Made by a program: the position numbers and the translations under genes. From Roridomyces roridus (lineage: Eukaryota; Basidiomycota; Agaricomycetes; Agaricales; Mycenaceae), in contig JARKIF010000009.1 of NCBI GenBank assembly GCA_029378245.1, positions 1,178,001 to 1,242,000 on the forward strand: a DNA stretch of 64,000 bases, given 5' to 3'. The notes under the pieces are model-generated. The model worked only from the letters and a program-made list of their open reading frames with translations. It was not told the DNA's origin and did no database searches. Within the stretch, counting starts at the first letter, position 1. The number at the start of each line of letters is the position of its first letter. This document shows, piece by piece, positions 12,792 through 24,921 of this stretch.

Positions 12792-13177
12792 TCAGTGAGC
12801 CTTGGGTAGAATTTCCCGCAGCTCCCGACGACCCATCTTGACTTTTTCTTTGATGAGATCCTGAAAAGAACCAAAAAAAATCAACTACTCGGCGACTTGA
12901 GACTTTGGGAGATTCACCACGTCCGTCAAGTGCCGATTCCGCTCAAATTCAAACCGAATCCACTGTATAGTCTCCCCTCTTGCTACTGGATCGCGTATGA
13001 CTGGAAAAGAGTTCCGTTGAAATGAAATATGCAGAAAGAAGGCTGAAAACCTCTGGACTAGGGCCAGTTCAGCGACAAAAAATCTTAACCAATTTTACGC
13101 ACACTACGTATTGCGTGTCTATACAGGTCGAGTACTTGCCTCTTCAATATAAAATGGCGCAGAGTAAGGTGGCCCAT
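12792..13177 (-). CDS. SDHAF1: LYR-motif mitochondrial protein, SDHAF1-like
   Basis: A 79-residue gene split into exons too short to show up as an open frame: 13177-13090, 13000-12918 and 12860-12792, joined by GT..AG introns of 89 and 57 nt with matching phases. The N-terminus reads LKRQVLDLYRHAIRS, holding the LYR tripeptide, followed by ETIQWIRFEFERNRHLTDVD and a basic GRRELREILP near the C-terminus. These features match the complex-1 LYR family; the order RQVL-LYR, then F-R-H, then GRR-L is closest to succinate dehydrogenase assembly factor 1 (Sdh6), which protects the iron-sulfur subunit Sdh2. I infer mitochondrial matrix location from the family. It lies head to head with the next gene, 92 bp between start codons. 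Confidence 0.85.
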
Positions 13178-13269
13178 GGTGATTGAAATTGATGCCTGAT
13201 GGGTGACCAAACACCGACCGCGAATCCTCTAGTGCACCACGCGAGAGACAGTGGCCATACTTGTCCCCA

Positions 13270-16200
13270 ATGCCTGCCGACGCTTCGGGCCATGCCCTCA
13301 AGCTGGAAAACCTCCCACCGCCCCTCAACGATGTCATCGCTCTCTCCGCCGCCGTCGAGTCCGTCCAAGACGAACAATCGGAGGTAGCAGAGTCCGCTCC
13401 AAAACCCATTCCGTGCAGGCCACTGGTCATATACACCCGCCCCCAAATCCTCCACCTTCAGGGCTCACCCCTCGTCAAACCTCCGCCAAATATGCCAGAG
13501 CTGAAGCAGTGGTTTGGGTATGTCGTTTCTAGGCCACCATTCACTCTCCATATCTTTTTTCTATAGCGACCACGAACCCAACTCGAACAAGAAGGATTCC
13601 GAGCCCTCCACCCCGAACAGCGCCCGGGAGAGAAGGTTCGCGGTGGTATCCAAGCTCTGAATGGATCATTTACAATTTGCAAGCAGATTCAGACGGGATG
13701 CAGAAGATGGAGGTATGTCGTTTCAGTGCGTCGAAACTCCAACTTTTCATCCAAAAACAACAGAGTCTTCCTCCCGACCCTCGTTCCGGTCTGCACTGTC
13801 CCAACCTTCACAAATGGGAAGCTTCAAACACCAGTCCCTGCGCGATCGCGACCGCGACAGAGATGGGGAGAAAGACCGGGAGAGAGACAAGGAGGGACTA
13901 CGAAATGCGAGCGCTTTGTTATTCTCTTCATCCCTGATTTTGACTCTCTGTCTAGCTCTCGGAGAAGTATGACCGCGATCGTCTCGCTGCCCCCGGCCTG
14001 CGAAACAAAGAGAGAGATATTGCTCCTCACCTTGCCATGGATTCCGCACTCAGAGGTTCCGCTTCCCTGTCCGCAACTGCTCGCCGCGCCGAAACGCGAG
14101 ACGGAGCCAAGAAGAAAGTGGGTGAAGTCAGCGAGGATTGGAGGCGAGGTAAGGGATGCCAATTTCTACTGCACTAATGTACTGAAACACCATCAGGGAC
14201 TCGTCAAGACAGTGAGGCTCTTTTCCATTACGATGAATTAATTCTGACGTTTCAGAGTACGAAAATTCGCGTCCGAACCGAGAGGACAGAGAACGTCCCC
14301 GATCTCGTGGTCGTGACTTGTCAGCTTCTCGACGGGATGCCGAAGACAAGGATACGACTGGCGATCAGCGCAAACCACCTCGGGATGACCGGCGGACTCG
14401 GGACGACCACCGCCGGGATCGTGAAGAACGTCGGGACCGCGACCAGGAAGAAGACGAAGATCCACGGCGATGGCGGGATGATGGAAAGAGGGACGAGAGG
14501 ATGGCGGCGCGGCGCGCTGAGCGTTTGACTGCGGACAAGTCAGCTCCTGAGAATGGCGATTCTCCTGGAGATCGACGCTGGACGGTAGTGGAGGAGCGAG
14601 ACGGTCGAACGAAACGTAACCATCGCGATCGTCGAGCAGGCGGCGGCGGCGGCGGGGGGGAAGAGGGCAAGGAGAAAGAGGATCGACGCGACAGGGAGAA
14701 AGAGCCCGCCTGGATGGATAATTACATTCCAGAGTCGCCGGGGCCGGGGATTCTCGGAGGGAAGGGCGCCGACGGCGAACTTGACGGTATTCAGGCGTGG
14801 AAGAAAGGTCTGAAGGAGCAGAAGGAGAAGAATGCTGCAGCTCCGACACCCAAGAATGACGCAACATCTCAGCCGGTTCCCGAAAAACCGATGGACGAGA
14901 TCCAGCTTTTCCGTATGATGATGAAGCGAGAGGAGGAAAAGAAGCAGGTTGAACCGCCAACGGATTCCGGTGCTGCTTCCAAGGGTGTTGTGTCTCCTTC
15001 CCCTGGTACCCTGCGTCAAGACACTGCCATCGTTCCTCCGCCACCAAGTGCTCCGCCTGCCGAAACGGGACCACCAACATCTTCTGCTCCGGCCAACAAC
15101 GACACCGCTTCTTTACTGTCCCTACTGGGCAAAGTGGAACCTACCGGCCGTGTCCCCTCCATTGGTTCTACTCCTGCCACCGACTCGGGCGTCGACAAAA
15201 TGCAAGCCCCAGTTGCTTCTCGGTTCTTCCCGAACCCTCTTCCCCATGCCGAGAAACCTACCGTTTCCGATCCACCGCAGTCTGTACCCTTCAATCCGCC
15301 ATCAGGATCGCGGCTTTTGGCCTTTGGTGCTCGAAAGCCCGCTGGTCCTCCGTCGATTGGTGGATTAACCTCCTCAGAACCCCCTCCAGTCCACTCACCG
15401 TCCGATTTGCCCATGAATCGGGTCTCACCCAAAACGGACTCGTTGCGGGCTGGGTTTTCACCCTTCGAAGAGCAGTCGCGCATGTCTTTTGCGTTCGATG
15501 AGCCGCGCGATCAGGGCGCCTTCTCTACTGGGTTGGCAGATCCCTCGCGACGCTCTGACCGCTCACCGTATGGCCTGGCGCCGGATTCTGGCTCGTATAA
15601 CGAGGCTTCGGTGTTTGACCCGTCTGCGGCTTACGCAGCTGGCAAAGGTAGCCGCTTGGCCAAAATTTTCGATAGCAAGGGAAGAGATAACCAAAGCAAT
15701 CCTGGTGGCTTCACCTCTTCTTCCCCAAATCCGAGTCAACGGCATGATGGCGGTTATAATCCAATGGATGGCTTGCTATCCAAATTGAATACTTCGGCGC
15801 AGGTACATTATCTATGCTAGACCTTTTCATTCTGTGCTGACGTCGATTTAGATCCAACGACCAAACATCATGTCCCCGAACTCTGCACTTTCTCCCGGTG
15901 GTGGTTCTTTCAGCCAACAAGCCCAGCACAACCTACAGCTCCTCCAGCAGCAGCAGCAGCAGCAACAGCAACAACAATCTCACCATCCTCACTTACACGC
16001 TAACAGTCGGCTCGAGTCGTTATACGAAAGCCGCTTAGATGATCGGAATTTCGTGCCCGATGGCATGGTTCCTGGTCTTCGTTCTGCTCCCCCGCCGCGC
16101 AGCCGGGACAACGCTGGACTGTATTCGGATTCCTTGGAGGATTCTATCCATTTCAGCTCCCAGCGTCTACCTCCTCAACACCACCGGGGTCTTGATCCCA

Positions 16201-16895
16201 TGTATAACCCCGTTCCCTCTGTCTATTCGCAACAGCAGGGAGGTAGAAACGCCGGTATTCCGATGCAACCCCAGTTCCGCGGCGGCCCATCGCCCATTTC
16301 TAATCCTCAGCAGAGATTGCCTCCCGGTTTGGCTAACCTTGGAGGCCGTCCGCCTCTTGAAGGGTCTCAATTCCTTGGGATGCCCGGCCTTCCTTCGGCG
16401 GGTTTACACAATGGTCTTCATTCCAACGCACCCCCTCAGCAGCAGCAGCAGCAGTTCAACAGCAATTTCGCTGTGAACGGCAATCTCAACTATGGAAACG
16501 GTCTGCAGCCCCAGATGCGTGTGCCTTCGTCGTCGGTGCATCAGCTGCAAGGGAATCTACAGCAGCACCACCAGCTCGGGCTGGCGCACCCTAACCTTGA
16601 TCTTCGGGGGTCGAATCAGGCGCAGCTGCTTGGTCTTGGGAGCGGTGGAATGCGTGGCATGGGCGGCATTGGCGGCTTCGGGCAGCAGCAAGGACCCGGA
16701 GGGCAGCTGCAACCTCTTCATGCATTGCGACAGCAAGAGCAGCAGCAGCAGCGCCAGCAGCAACTTCATCAGCAGCTGCCTCCTCATATGGCGCAGCACC
16801 ACGGAGGCGGGCATCCTCACCATGGGATCGGCCAGCAAGGAAACCAGCCCGACTTGATGGCACTTCTGATGGGCGGGACGACGCATCGCGACTAA
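13270..16895 (+). CDS. Poly-Gln, charged protein with candidate eIF4E-binding motif (4E-T/Eap1-like)
   Basis: Large disordered protein. Near the N-terminus (residues 55-61) is YTRPQIL, which fits the YX4(L/I)-hydrophobic form of eIF4E-binding motifs, followed by MPELKQWFG. The middle is rich in Arg/Asp/Glu repeats (DRDRDRDGEKDRERDKEG), then WTVVEERDGR and PAWMDNYIPESPG. A helix-like segment MDEIQLFRMMMKREEEKK lies near 14890-14940. The C-terminal third is Pro/Gln/Gly-rich with CAG-type poly-Gln tracts and ends in DLMALLMGGTTHRD. Five or more introns fall in the 5' part and one near 15800-15850. By layout it could be a fungal counterpart of the eIF4E transporter (mRNA repression, P-bodies) or of Eap1; this is inference. 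Start at 13270 is the first ATG of an open exon. Confidence 0.6.
15945..15977 (+). repeat. CAG/CAA trinucleotide tract
   Basis: In-frame CAG and CAA repeats coding for an uninterrupted glutamine run within the 4E-T-like gene. Shorter CAG runs recur near 16437-16454 and 16735-16765 in the same gene. Length polymorphism is expected. Confidence 0.9.
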
Positions 16896-18221
16896 TTGTA
16901 CGAGTTGTAGGTCCACACACATATATTACAGATCGCATTCTATCTTGCTCCAATTTCATTGCACACTTTCTTGCACATGTCCGAGTCGGAGAATATCTAC
17001 CTCCATCGTCGTGTGATACTCGGAGAATGATGAGCGTCATGGCGCACGTCGAGGCACGAATCTCATTCTCGGCTAGGATGTGAAGAAATGATGACGGGCG
17101 CACCGGTGACTTGTTGCAGGCACAGGTTTCATTCAGCTCGTCTTGTGGCCCCAGCCAGAGTGCGGACCGGGAATGATGTTCCCCGGGATAATCATTCTCT
17201 TGCAAGTCACATCACGGAAGAAAGAAAAAGAGGAAATATTCGGGCTGTATGTAGTGTACATTGACAGTGACAGTTCATAGTACTAGTAGTCCGAGGAACA
17301 TCGGCCTGCATGTACACTATTCGGGGGATTTTTTAAGTACCGCACTACTTACTCACAGACTCGGCTGGGACAGTATAGCCTCGAAAACCGGGGATGGAAT
17401 TGGCGATGGGGGACGATAAAGGTGACTGATGAGAAGAGAGGTCGCCAAGAATCACACACCTTCACAGGAAAAAATGGACCCACTTGGGATGAGGGCTGAC
17501 GACCGCGGGAGGGTATTTACGTGGTCGGAGAGATGAATCTTGTGTGACTAACGAGACGAGAAGTTGCTGCCTGCAGGCCGAAAACGTGTTGTCGTGTATC
17601 AAAAGCCAGACAGGCCCTTGTTAATAGAGCGGAAGCGGCACACGCCTGGCACACAGTCCCCTTCAAAAGGCCCCGTCCCACATTCCGACTTACCTTTCCC
17701 TCGTCTCCCCCCTCCGGTGCCACCTAGTGCACCAGGACGCTACTTGTCGTGCTCGATTCACTTCGCGCGCATAATTCATCGCCTCACCCCAGTCGTTCCT
17801 TGTTTGTATCCGTCGCCCAACCGTTGTTTCCTGGGCAAAACCGAGGTGAGTAGGTCGGGAAACGTGCTCCTTGTGGCTTGAACACGACTTTTGATGGTCG
17901 TTGACTTCACACTGCTCTTCACACCCCAATCGGGGAGAATTGATTGAGCGTCAGACCCGAGTCCGGTTGCAGTCTATTGTTTATATACTTTGCTCTCCCT
18001 CTCTTCCTCTTCGACCTCCGTCGTTGTCGAGCAGGCTGAGCCTCTGCCCTCCGACGCCCTCCTTCACGACCCCCACGCTGAATACGACCTTTGATATTCT
18101 TATTGTGCAGTCCGCGCTCGTCGCTTTTGTCGTGGGTGAGTCGGGCGCGTGCAATGCGGTCCAGGAGAGAGTCGTGTCTTGTTCTTGATCATGCCTATTC
18201 ATCCTTTATTCTCGCTCGATC
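16896..18221. other. Intergenic region, 3' end of upstream gene and long cyclin leader/promoter
   Basis: 1.3 kb with no gene I can support. The last 300 bases are rich in C and T, as in leaders of strongly expressed fungal genes. TTCGCGCG at about 17762 resembles an MBF/E2F-type site, which would suit a G1/S cyclin, but a single match is weak evidence. An intron within the 5' UTR of the cyclin is possible. Confidence 0.4.
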
Positions 18222-19637
18222 ATGTCCCCTTCTCGTGCTTACCCCGCGTTTTGCAGCCCCCATCCCTCTGCCACCACCATGAAAGACGTTTCCGCCGCCC
18301 TGCACAAGCACTCTCGCAACTCGCTCGTCTATCCCAAGAAACGGCCATCGCCCCATGGCATATCAAAGTCCCACAAGTCACCCCTTCTCCCTGCGCGTGG
18401 CCCCGCCCGCAAATCTCCTCGCTCTGCAAAGTCGGCGCTCATACAGCAGCGCCAACGGATACAGGCCCTGCACCGCGAGGGGATTATCCTGGAGGAAGAG
18501 TACCGAGACGAGATACGGTACTATATGCACGACATGGAGGTCAGATACCCCGCTCTTTAAACGCGTCCTTCTCGCTCACTGTCGCCCCAGCGCTTCACCA
18601 TGTCCTCCATACAGTCCATGGACCAGCAGCCCGAAATACGGTGGCACATGCGACCGTGTCTCGTCGACTTTCTTGTCGAGATACACTTCACCTTCCGCTT
18701 ACGCCCCGAAACCTTGTACCTCACTCTGAATATCGTCGACCGCTACGTCTCCCGTCGCATTGTGTACATCAAACATTACCAACTCGTCGGTTGCGCCGCC
18801 CTATGGATTGCCGCCAAATTCGAGGACGCCAAGGAGCGCGTCCCCACTGTCCAGGACCTCGCCTCCATATGTCGCGAGACCTATGACGAGTCGGCGTTCA
18901 TCCAGATGGAGGGCCACGTGCTGTCGACTATCCAGTGGACATTGGGCCATCCAACCGCCGAGGCTTGGTTGCGTCTCATGTGCATTGGGCCGTGCATGGA
19001 GGACACCAAGGTGCAGAACGTCGCGCGGTTTCTGATGGAAATTACCCTCTTCTATCGAGAGTTCATCAAATACTCTCCATCGTCGATCGCCCTTGCCGCT
19101 CTCACTCTGGCACGCTATCTGTGCGACAAACCGCGTCGCGTTTGGGAGGAGACCGAGGAATCATCCGACGTCGTCAACTTTCTCGACAACCGGCTCGCCA
19201 AGCACGTCAACGACCTTTCGGAGACGCTGGTGAAGAAGTACTCTTATGCCTTCTACTCCAAAGCGGCCACGTTTGTCGTGCAGTACTATCTGCAGGGCGG
19301 TCGATATGTTCGCCCCTCCTCGATAGCTCTGCCCGCGACGCCAATGAGCTCCCCTCCCTCCGTTGTCAGCACGCCGATGAGCTCCACGACGTCTGTCTCG
19401 GACAGATCAGACGACTTCCCTCTCACTCCCACGACGCCTGCGTCCTCGAGCGATCCGTTCGGTGGCTACGTACACTCGTCGAGTGACAAGGAAAACGTGC
19501 CGTCTACTTTCGAGCCCGTGCTGAATAAACACCGGATCGAGTCGCCGCCCGAGCAGTACCTCCCCCACGATTTCGTCCAGTTTGGTCGGCCAGCGCTGCA
19601 TAACCTTAACGTCTCCCCACGGGCCATGGTGCCATAG
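18222..19637 (+). CDS. Cyclin, G1/S type (Cln/Puc1-like)
   Basis: Regulatory partner of a cyclin-dependent kinase. The cyclin box begins RWHMRPCLVDFLVEIHFTFR and continues with PETLYLTLNIVDRYVSRR and QLVGCAALWIAAKFEDAKER; the second cyclin fold follows (SPSSIALAALTLARYLCDK). One intron of about 57 nt joins YYMHDME to RFTMSSIQSMDQQPE; without it the first exon ends at a false stop near 18558. The C-terminal part is Ser/Thr/Pro-rich with several SP/TP sites (TPMSSPP, PLTPTTP), a common basis for phospho-dependent degradation. The start at 18222 is the first ATG of the exon. The box most resembles fungal Cln/Puc1-type and B-type cyclins; which phase it serves is inference. Confidence 0.85.
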
Positions 19638-20789
19638 CAGCATCCGAAAACACCTGTATTCTCGCCTCCAAAAGTTTACCAGCAAAAATGTAATATCATC
19701 ATACACGTCGCCAACCGACATCTCGCAATTTCTCTCTCTCCTGCAACCTCAATCAAGCATGCATCACTGTCACTCGCAATTCTCATTTTTTTCATCGTCT
19801 ACATCCTATCTCTGGCAGGCGCACATACTATCGGCGAAGGAAGGGTTCGCAAAGGTGTAGCAACACTATACGGATATTTTCCGTGTGGGCCGTCTACGGA
19901 CGCCCACCTTTTCTGCCAGTCACACGGGCTAGCCCCCCGCGCGCGATTCCGCACATTATCTCCCCGGATCGTCCTTACACCACTCGAGGCTTGACATTCA
20001 TTCCGTTTCTCTCAACAATCGTCTCTTACTCTATGCATTCATCATCATCCACCATCAGTCCCCCCACCTTTTCAACTCTGCACACAAAGACGACTGCCTG
20101 TAACATCCCTCGCTATTCTTTCTCACTATACTTTATTCTTCATTTTATACGTTTCTCCCTCGTCGCCGACCAGCCTGGTACCGTCCGGTAGCAGTCGCAT
20201 ATATTTTTTGGTCCTCTGCAGGCGTCCCCTCGTCGCCCTACGTGCAAAACTCTCCGTCCTCACTCGGCATTTTCCCCTTCACCTGCATATTATTCTTCTC
20301 CTTATAACACCCTTACATCACCCTGTATATACAATCCCGCAATTGAATCCAATGTCGTCGCAGCCGCAATGTGAAGTGCCTGGAATCTGAGAACATTCTG
20401 AGAACATTCTTGGTGCTCGCTCCCACAGCGCCGGTACGCCGAGCATTTCATATCACTCACCCCAACTACCGACGGACAAGCATGGGAGGGCGGTGGAGGC
20501 AATAGTAGACACTGCGGCCGATAACACTTTGATCCACAAGTAGACGGAACCTCCATTCCTCCCTCGACTCCTTCACCAACATTCACTTTCGCATTTGGAC
20601 TGGCTCACATGTAATTTTGTACCGGAAATGGGTTTAATACAGATCCTAGCCAAGTCGGCCGCCCAGAAGTTGTCAGTGGTGGGATGCTCAAATGGTTTTT
20701 AAAGATTACACACTGTACACACATCTGTGGGCGTCCGCGGTCGCGCGACCATTTCCTACATATCTCCGTTTCCTTTGAACCTTCCTATT
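19638..20789. other. Intergenic region between two convergent genes
   Basis: About 1.15 kb of pyrimidine-rich sequence between the cyclin stop and the stop of the oxidoreductase gene. No open frame resembles a protein and no RNA gene was recognised. A short direct repeat of TGAGAACATTC is seen near 20388-20410. Confidence 0.5.
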
Positions 20790-22278
20790 TCACTCGAGAA
20801 CCCACCGGTCTCCCTCCTTCCTGATCCCCACCGCGCGCTTCTCGTCCAAACTGATCCGCCCAGCATTGAGTATGGCCGTCGTGAGCACCGTGTTCGCGAT
20901 GGTAGGCAACCCATGCGCGTCATAGTCCTCTGGCTTGGTGAGCTTGGCATTGACGCTACGCGCCGCGTCGACGAATTTCTCGATCGAGATGTAGCCATAC
21001 CCGCGCTGGCCGTCAAAGTGCCCGCTCTCGGACGGGGAGTATTTCATGCTTCGCGAGATCAGTCCGTGGTCCCGCCGAGAAGAGAAGGCTCGACTTACTA
21101 GAACGGATTGTACCACTGCTTCCCCGTCTCGTCGACCGTGACGTCGTACCCGCGGTGCGCTTGGTCAACCGTAATGTCACCCTTCTCGGCCATGTAATAC
21201 CAGTGTTGAGCCGAATGCACCCCAGCCTTGAGCGGCGCTGTCCAGCTGGCAGTGTACACACCGGTACCCTTGTGCTTGGGACTCTTGGTGGATTGCCAGT
21301 CGACCATGAGGGTGATCGTGTCCTCGGTTTGGGGGACGCAATTGTACGGCTCGCTGGTCGCGATTCCAGTAGAAGCGCTGGCTACGACGCGAGTCGGGAC
21401 AGCAATATCTTGGAGGATCCAGCAGCAGATGTCGATGTGGTGCGAGGAGAGGTAATAACTGGCAAGCGTCTTGAGCACAGAATAATGGCAAGAAAATCAC
21501 GCTACCTGATGTCCGAGTCCTTGCCTGCCCAAGCGCGGAAGGTTTCCAGCTGGCTTTTGGGTTGACTCATCCAGGCGTTGAAAAAGTTGAATTCCCCCAA
21601 GGTCGCGGCGCGTGCCTTGGCGTCGCTGTATGCGGGATCGAATCTCTTGTGGTGCTCGACGAAGCAGACGACATTATGTTTCTTGGCTGCTTCAATGAGC
21701 TCGTTGTGATGCTGGAGAAGCTGGGTGGCAGGTTTTGTGATGAGAACATGTATACCGCGTTCGATTGCATACAACTGGAATCATGAGACGCGGTCACGCG
21801 CAATTAATATTCCGAACTCACAGCGATGGGATAATGGGTAGAGTCGGGCGTGAAGATAATCGCAGCGTCCCCCGGCGACAGTTTATCAATGGCGATTTTA
21901 TCTGCGAAAGATATGAGATTAAGAAACGCGCTCGAATGTTTCTTACAAGCCTCGGGGTCGACTTGGCCGTTCTCCGGGAATTCATCGAAACTTTTGAAGA
22001 TTCAGTTGTGAGGGGAAAAAAATATGGTTTGCACTAACGTGAGGTCCATATCCTTGTACACGCCGCCAATGTTCTCTGCTAGATGCTGGCGAATGGCAGG
22101 AAACTTGCCGCCGTTGACGCCCACCATTCCAAGCTTGTCGACTTTGCCCAACCGTCGGAGGTCAAATAGGGTTAATCCTACGACCCCAATCTTCTTGTCA
22201 GGACTTGGAAGCGCCGGTGCCCACCCATCCAGTGGTGTATTCTCCCGTCCCGCACATGAGCACATTCAATTTCGACAT
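20790..22278 (-). CDS. Gfo/Idh/MocA-family oxidoreductase, D-galacturonate reductase-like
   Basis: NAD(P)-dependent sugar dehydrogenase/reductase. The N-terminus [19 protein letters not shown] is the nucleotide-binding start; [14 protein letters not shown] and [11 protein letters not shown] are typical of the fold, with [14 protein letters not shown] and [17 protein letters not shown] around the substrate and catalytic region. The family includes fungal Gar2-type D-galacturonate reductases, which act in pectin-sugar use; activity here is inferred. Introns of about 50 nt interrupt it. At about 22200 an extra base (T on the coding strand) puts a stop after GTGASKS; removing it restores [14 protein letters not shown]. 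The start at 22278 is the family-like MSKLNVLM. Nothing in the neighbours suggests a pathway cluster. Confidence 0.8.
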
Positions 22279-22532
22279 GGCGTGAGGAGCAGATAGTTTC
22301 CCGAAGTTAGACAGGGTATATCTTCTTTGAGTGGGGGAGGGCGGGGGATGTGGTCGGAGGGAACGGAAGGAATCAAGAAGGAATCGATTAGCTTTTAAGG
22401 GGCAGCGGAAGCCGGCCCGACGGACCGGTTGGCTCCGTGTACAGCCACATGCCGTACTACCTCAACCAAAAAGAAGAGACGTCATCTTGTGATCGGCCTG
22501 TTGCTCCAACCTTGACTTTTCTTCCACCGACC

Positions 22533-24921
22533 ATGGAGGGCTTCACTCCCCGACGAGAATTCCTTCGTGAACCCAGACTGGTTAATTCCTTCTCGCTCCT
22601 CGCCCTGAGCGGTCCAAATTGCATCAGGCTGTACTCGTTCCCTCTCCAGGTCATAACCGCTCTTCGCAGACTCCTCGACGCGAAGAATTTGGTCATAACC
22701 CTGCGAGAGGACGTTGAGCAGCAGCTCTGCGAGATTGCCCTCGCTGGAAAGCCGTGGACGAGCGCCAAAAGCCTCCCGACAGAAAAACTTCTCGTCGACA
22801 TCATCGCAGTCTTCTATCAACACAACTATACTTTTCTGTCTTGCATAGGTGCGTATCACTTTACACGACGTCCTTGTACTCACCCAACGTGATAGATTAT
22901 GGACGCGAAAACGATGATAGGCTGGCCATGGCGTTCTCAAAAGTAGTCTCGCGTACTACCTCTCCTTCGTCTCCAACAGACTCTCCACCTTCCTTACACA
23001 ACCCAAACGCATTCCCTTCGCACTAGTCCTTTACCTCCGCCACGACTATGCGCGTCATTGCACCGCCGCTACATTCCACGCCTGCCATCCTCCAGGCAGT
23101 ACGCGGTGCCTGGCCGAGGGGTGTCGTATCTGAAAAGAAAGTTGGCGAAAATTGTTTCGAGTTCAAGCTCAAGGGCTATAAATGTGGGTCATCTCTACTT
23201 CGATGCAATTAATGCTGAAACGGAATCAGGGTTCCACTGAAAACACTTTCGCTACGGACTCGTTGCGGCTACATTCTCTCCCTCCTCTCAAGCACTCGAC
23301 GCCCACTCAGTTCTCTCTCTTGACATCGATCACGCTTACTGCGTCCCGCTCTCGCCTCAAGGATCTCTGGATCTTTACCGGTCCAGCCGCATCCTCCACG
23401 GATTCTTTACCAGAGTCACCCGCTCCGTCGATCCTCAATGGATCAAATTCCGAGTTCAGACGAGCGCCTGGTCCCGAAATCCCCGCGCTCAGCCCGACTT
23501 TTCATCGCAGGCTATTATCTGAGCCCTCTTCCAGCCCTCCGGTTTCTCAATCCCATGCTCGCGCAGCAACAGACACCCCACGTAGTACATCTCCATTCCG
23601 TCAATCCAATGTTTTGCGGAAAGGTGCGCCCAGGGCACAGGTTCCTGTGTCTGTACATGACGAGGGTGAACCTGAACCGTTGCACCCTCATCTACTGCCG
23701 GAGAATGCAGTCGGCCCCTCAGGACGCACACCGGACGTATTCTATTCCACCTCGGAAACACCCTTTACCAGAGAGCCTTCCTTCCCCGTGCTCCTTCCAG
23801 CCGGCACGGCTCATTCCCGAGGAGCCACTCCGCCATCACGTTCCCCTGCTTCATTATCCCCACACCTCCCAGGCACACCCCTCGTCGACCCAGCATTGGT
23901 ACAGCCACCAGTGGTCCACTCGGATTCTCTAGGCCCGCCCCCAGTTGACCCTGCCCTGGAACAACACCCAGTGATCCATTCAGATCCCTCAACGCCAGGC
24001 ACCCCGCCCCTCCTCTCCCCTAGCGCCTTCCGTGATTCGGCCTTTTCATCTGCCACGGAATCAACTTCATATGACATGCCCATCCCCATTAAATGGACGG
24101 GTACACATATCGAGGACCCGCACGTACACAATACGCGCCAGGATTCGTCGGGCCCGCTGTTCCCCGGGGGGTGGCAGCCTACACCGATCGAGGAGAAGTC
24201 AGAGGACTTCATGTCATTGGACGAGAATTTTACAGAGCAGGCCGAACCTGTGCGCACGCCTGACGTGCAAGAAGTTTTCCAGCGCGTCGACTCGCCCGAT
24301 TTGCAGGCTGCTGACGTGGCTCTGCGAAAGAGTGAGGCGGGTTTGGTTGGTTTGATTGCTGCTACCCAGGGTCAGAATGCTCAACCTGAGAGCAACGAGG
24401 GAAAAGGATGGGTGGTGGTTGATGTCGAAGGGCAAGGGCAAGGCTCCCTTGTATCTTCGCCCGGGCCTGTAACGCCTGCGTCACCACCCACGCCATCATC
24501 TCCCAACGTCTCGCATGCAGCGAAAGCTATCGCTATCGTCGACGCGATAGAAGCGAAGAACAAGCCATCCAATGATTCGCCCGCGCCAACGTCGGGATTG
24601 AAAAAGTTCCTCTCGTTGCGCAGGAAGAATTCCGATGGCACAGCCACCTCCTCATCACCCAATCGGAGCACGCCAACCCTCGATGCCAACGCGTCGTCCT
24701 CCAAAACTCCATTGAACCGAGTCAGCGAGGAGGACACCAAGCGCGCTATCGAGATGGTGCATAATTCCAGTAGTCAAGATTCGAAGACTGGCAGCAAGAT
24801 CCTCCAGAAGAAGGAAAAAGACAAGTCGTTGCCCCGATCGCGTCTTCGTGATAAACTCCGGTTTAGAGCAGGGCCTCCTGAGGCGCAGCCCAACGAGGAC
24901 AAGCGACGGAGCATTAACTGA
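22533..24921 (+). CDS. Conserved fungal protein of unknown function, frame-disrupted
   Basis: Unknown function. The N-terminal globular part reads FLREPRLVNSFSLLALSGPN, then ALRRLLDAKNLV and WTSAKSLPTEKLLVDIIAVF, joined by an intron (about 22850-22901) to IDYGRENDDRLAMAFSK. Next come RVIAPPLHSTPAILQAVRGA and FEFKLKGYKW. The long C-terminal exon is Ser/Pro-rich and disordered, with two near repeats of VDPALxQxPVxHSD (about 23885-23990) and a basic end (PRSRLRDKLRFRAG). Between 23005 and 23310 the frame is lost repeatedly: a stop at 23024, then apparent single extra bases near 23238, 23269, 23294 and 23310, after which LTSITLTASRSRLKDLWIFTGP continues. With these ignored the pieces form one protein of about 770 residues. 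It may be a decaying gene or poor sequence. Confidence 0.6.

Noticed and set aside
19883..20191. Open frame of 102 codons between cyclin and reductase
   Set aside because: C/T-rich low-complexity sequence without a plausible protein pattern; probably UTR.
22482..22940. 152-codon minus-strand open frame opposite the conserved fungal gene
   Set aside because: The plus strand carries spliced, conserved-looking sequence here (SAKSLPTEKLLVDI, DYGRENDDRLAMAF); the minus frame does not.
20790..24921. A pectin or sugar-acid catabolic cluster around the galacturonate reductase-like gene
   Set aside because: The neighbours are a cyclin and an unknown Ser-rich protein; no dehydratase, aldolase or transporter is present.
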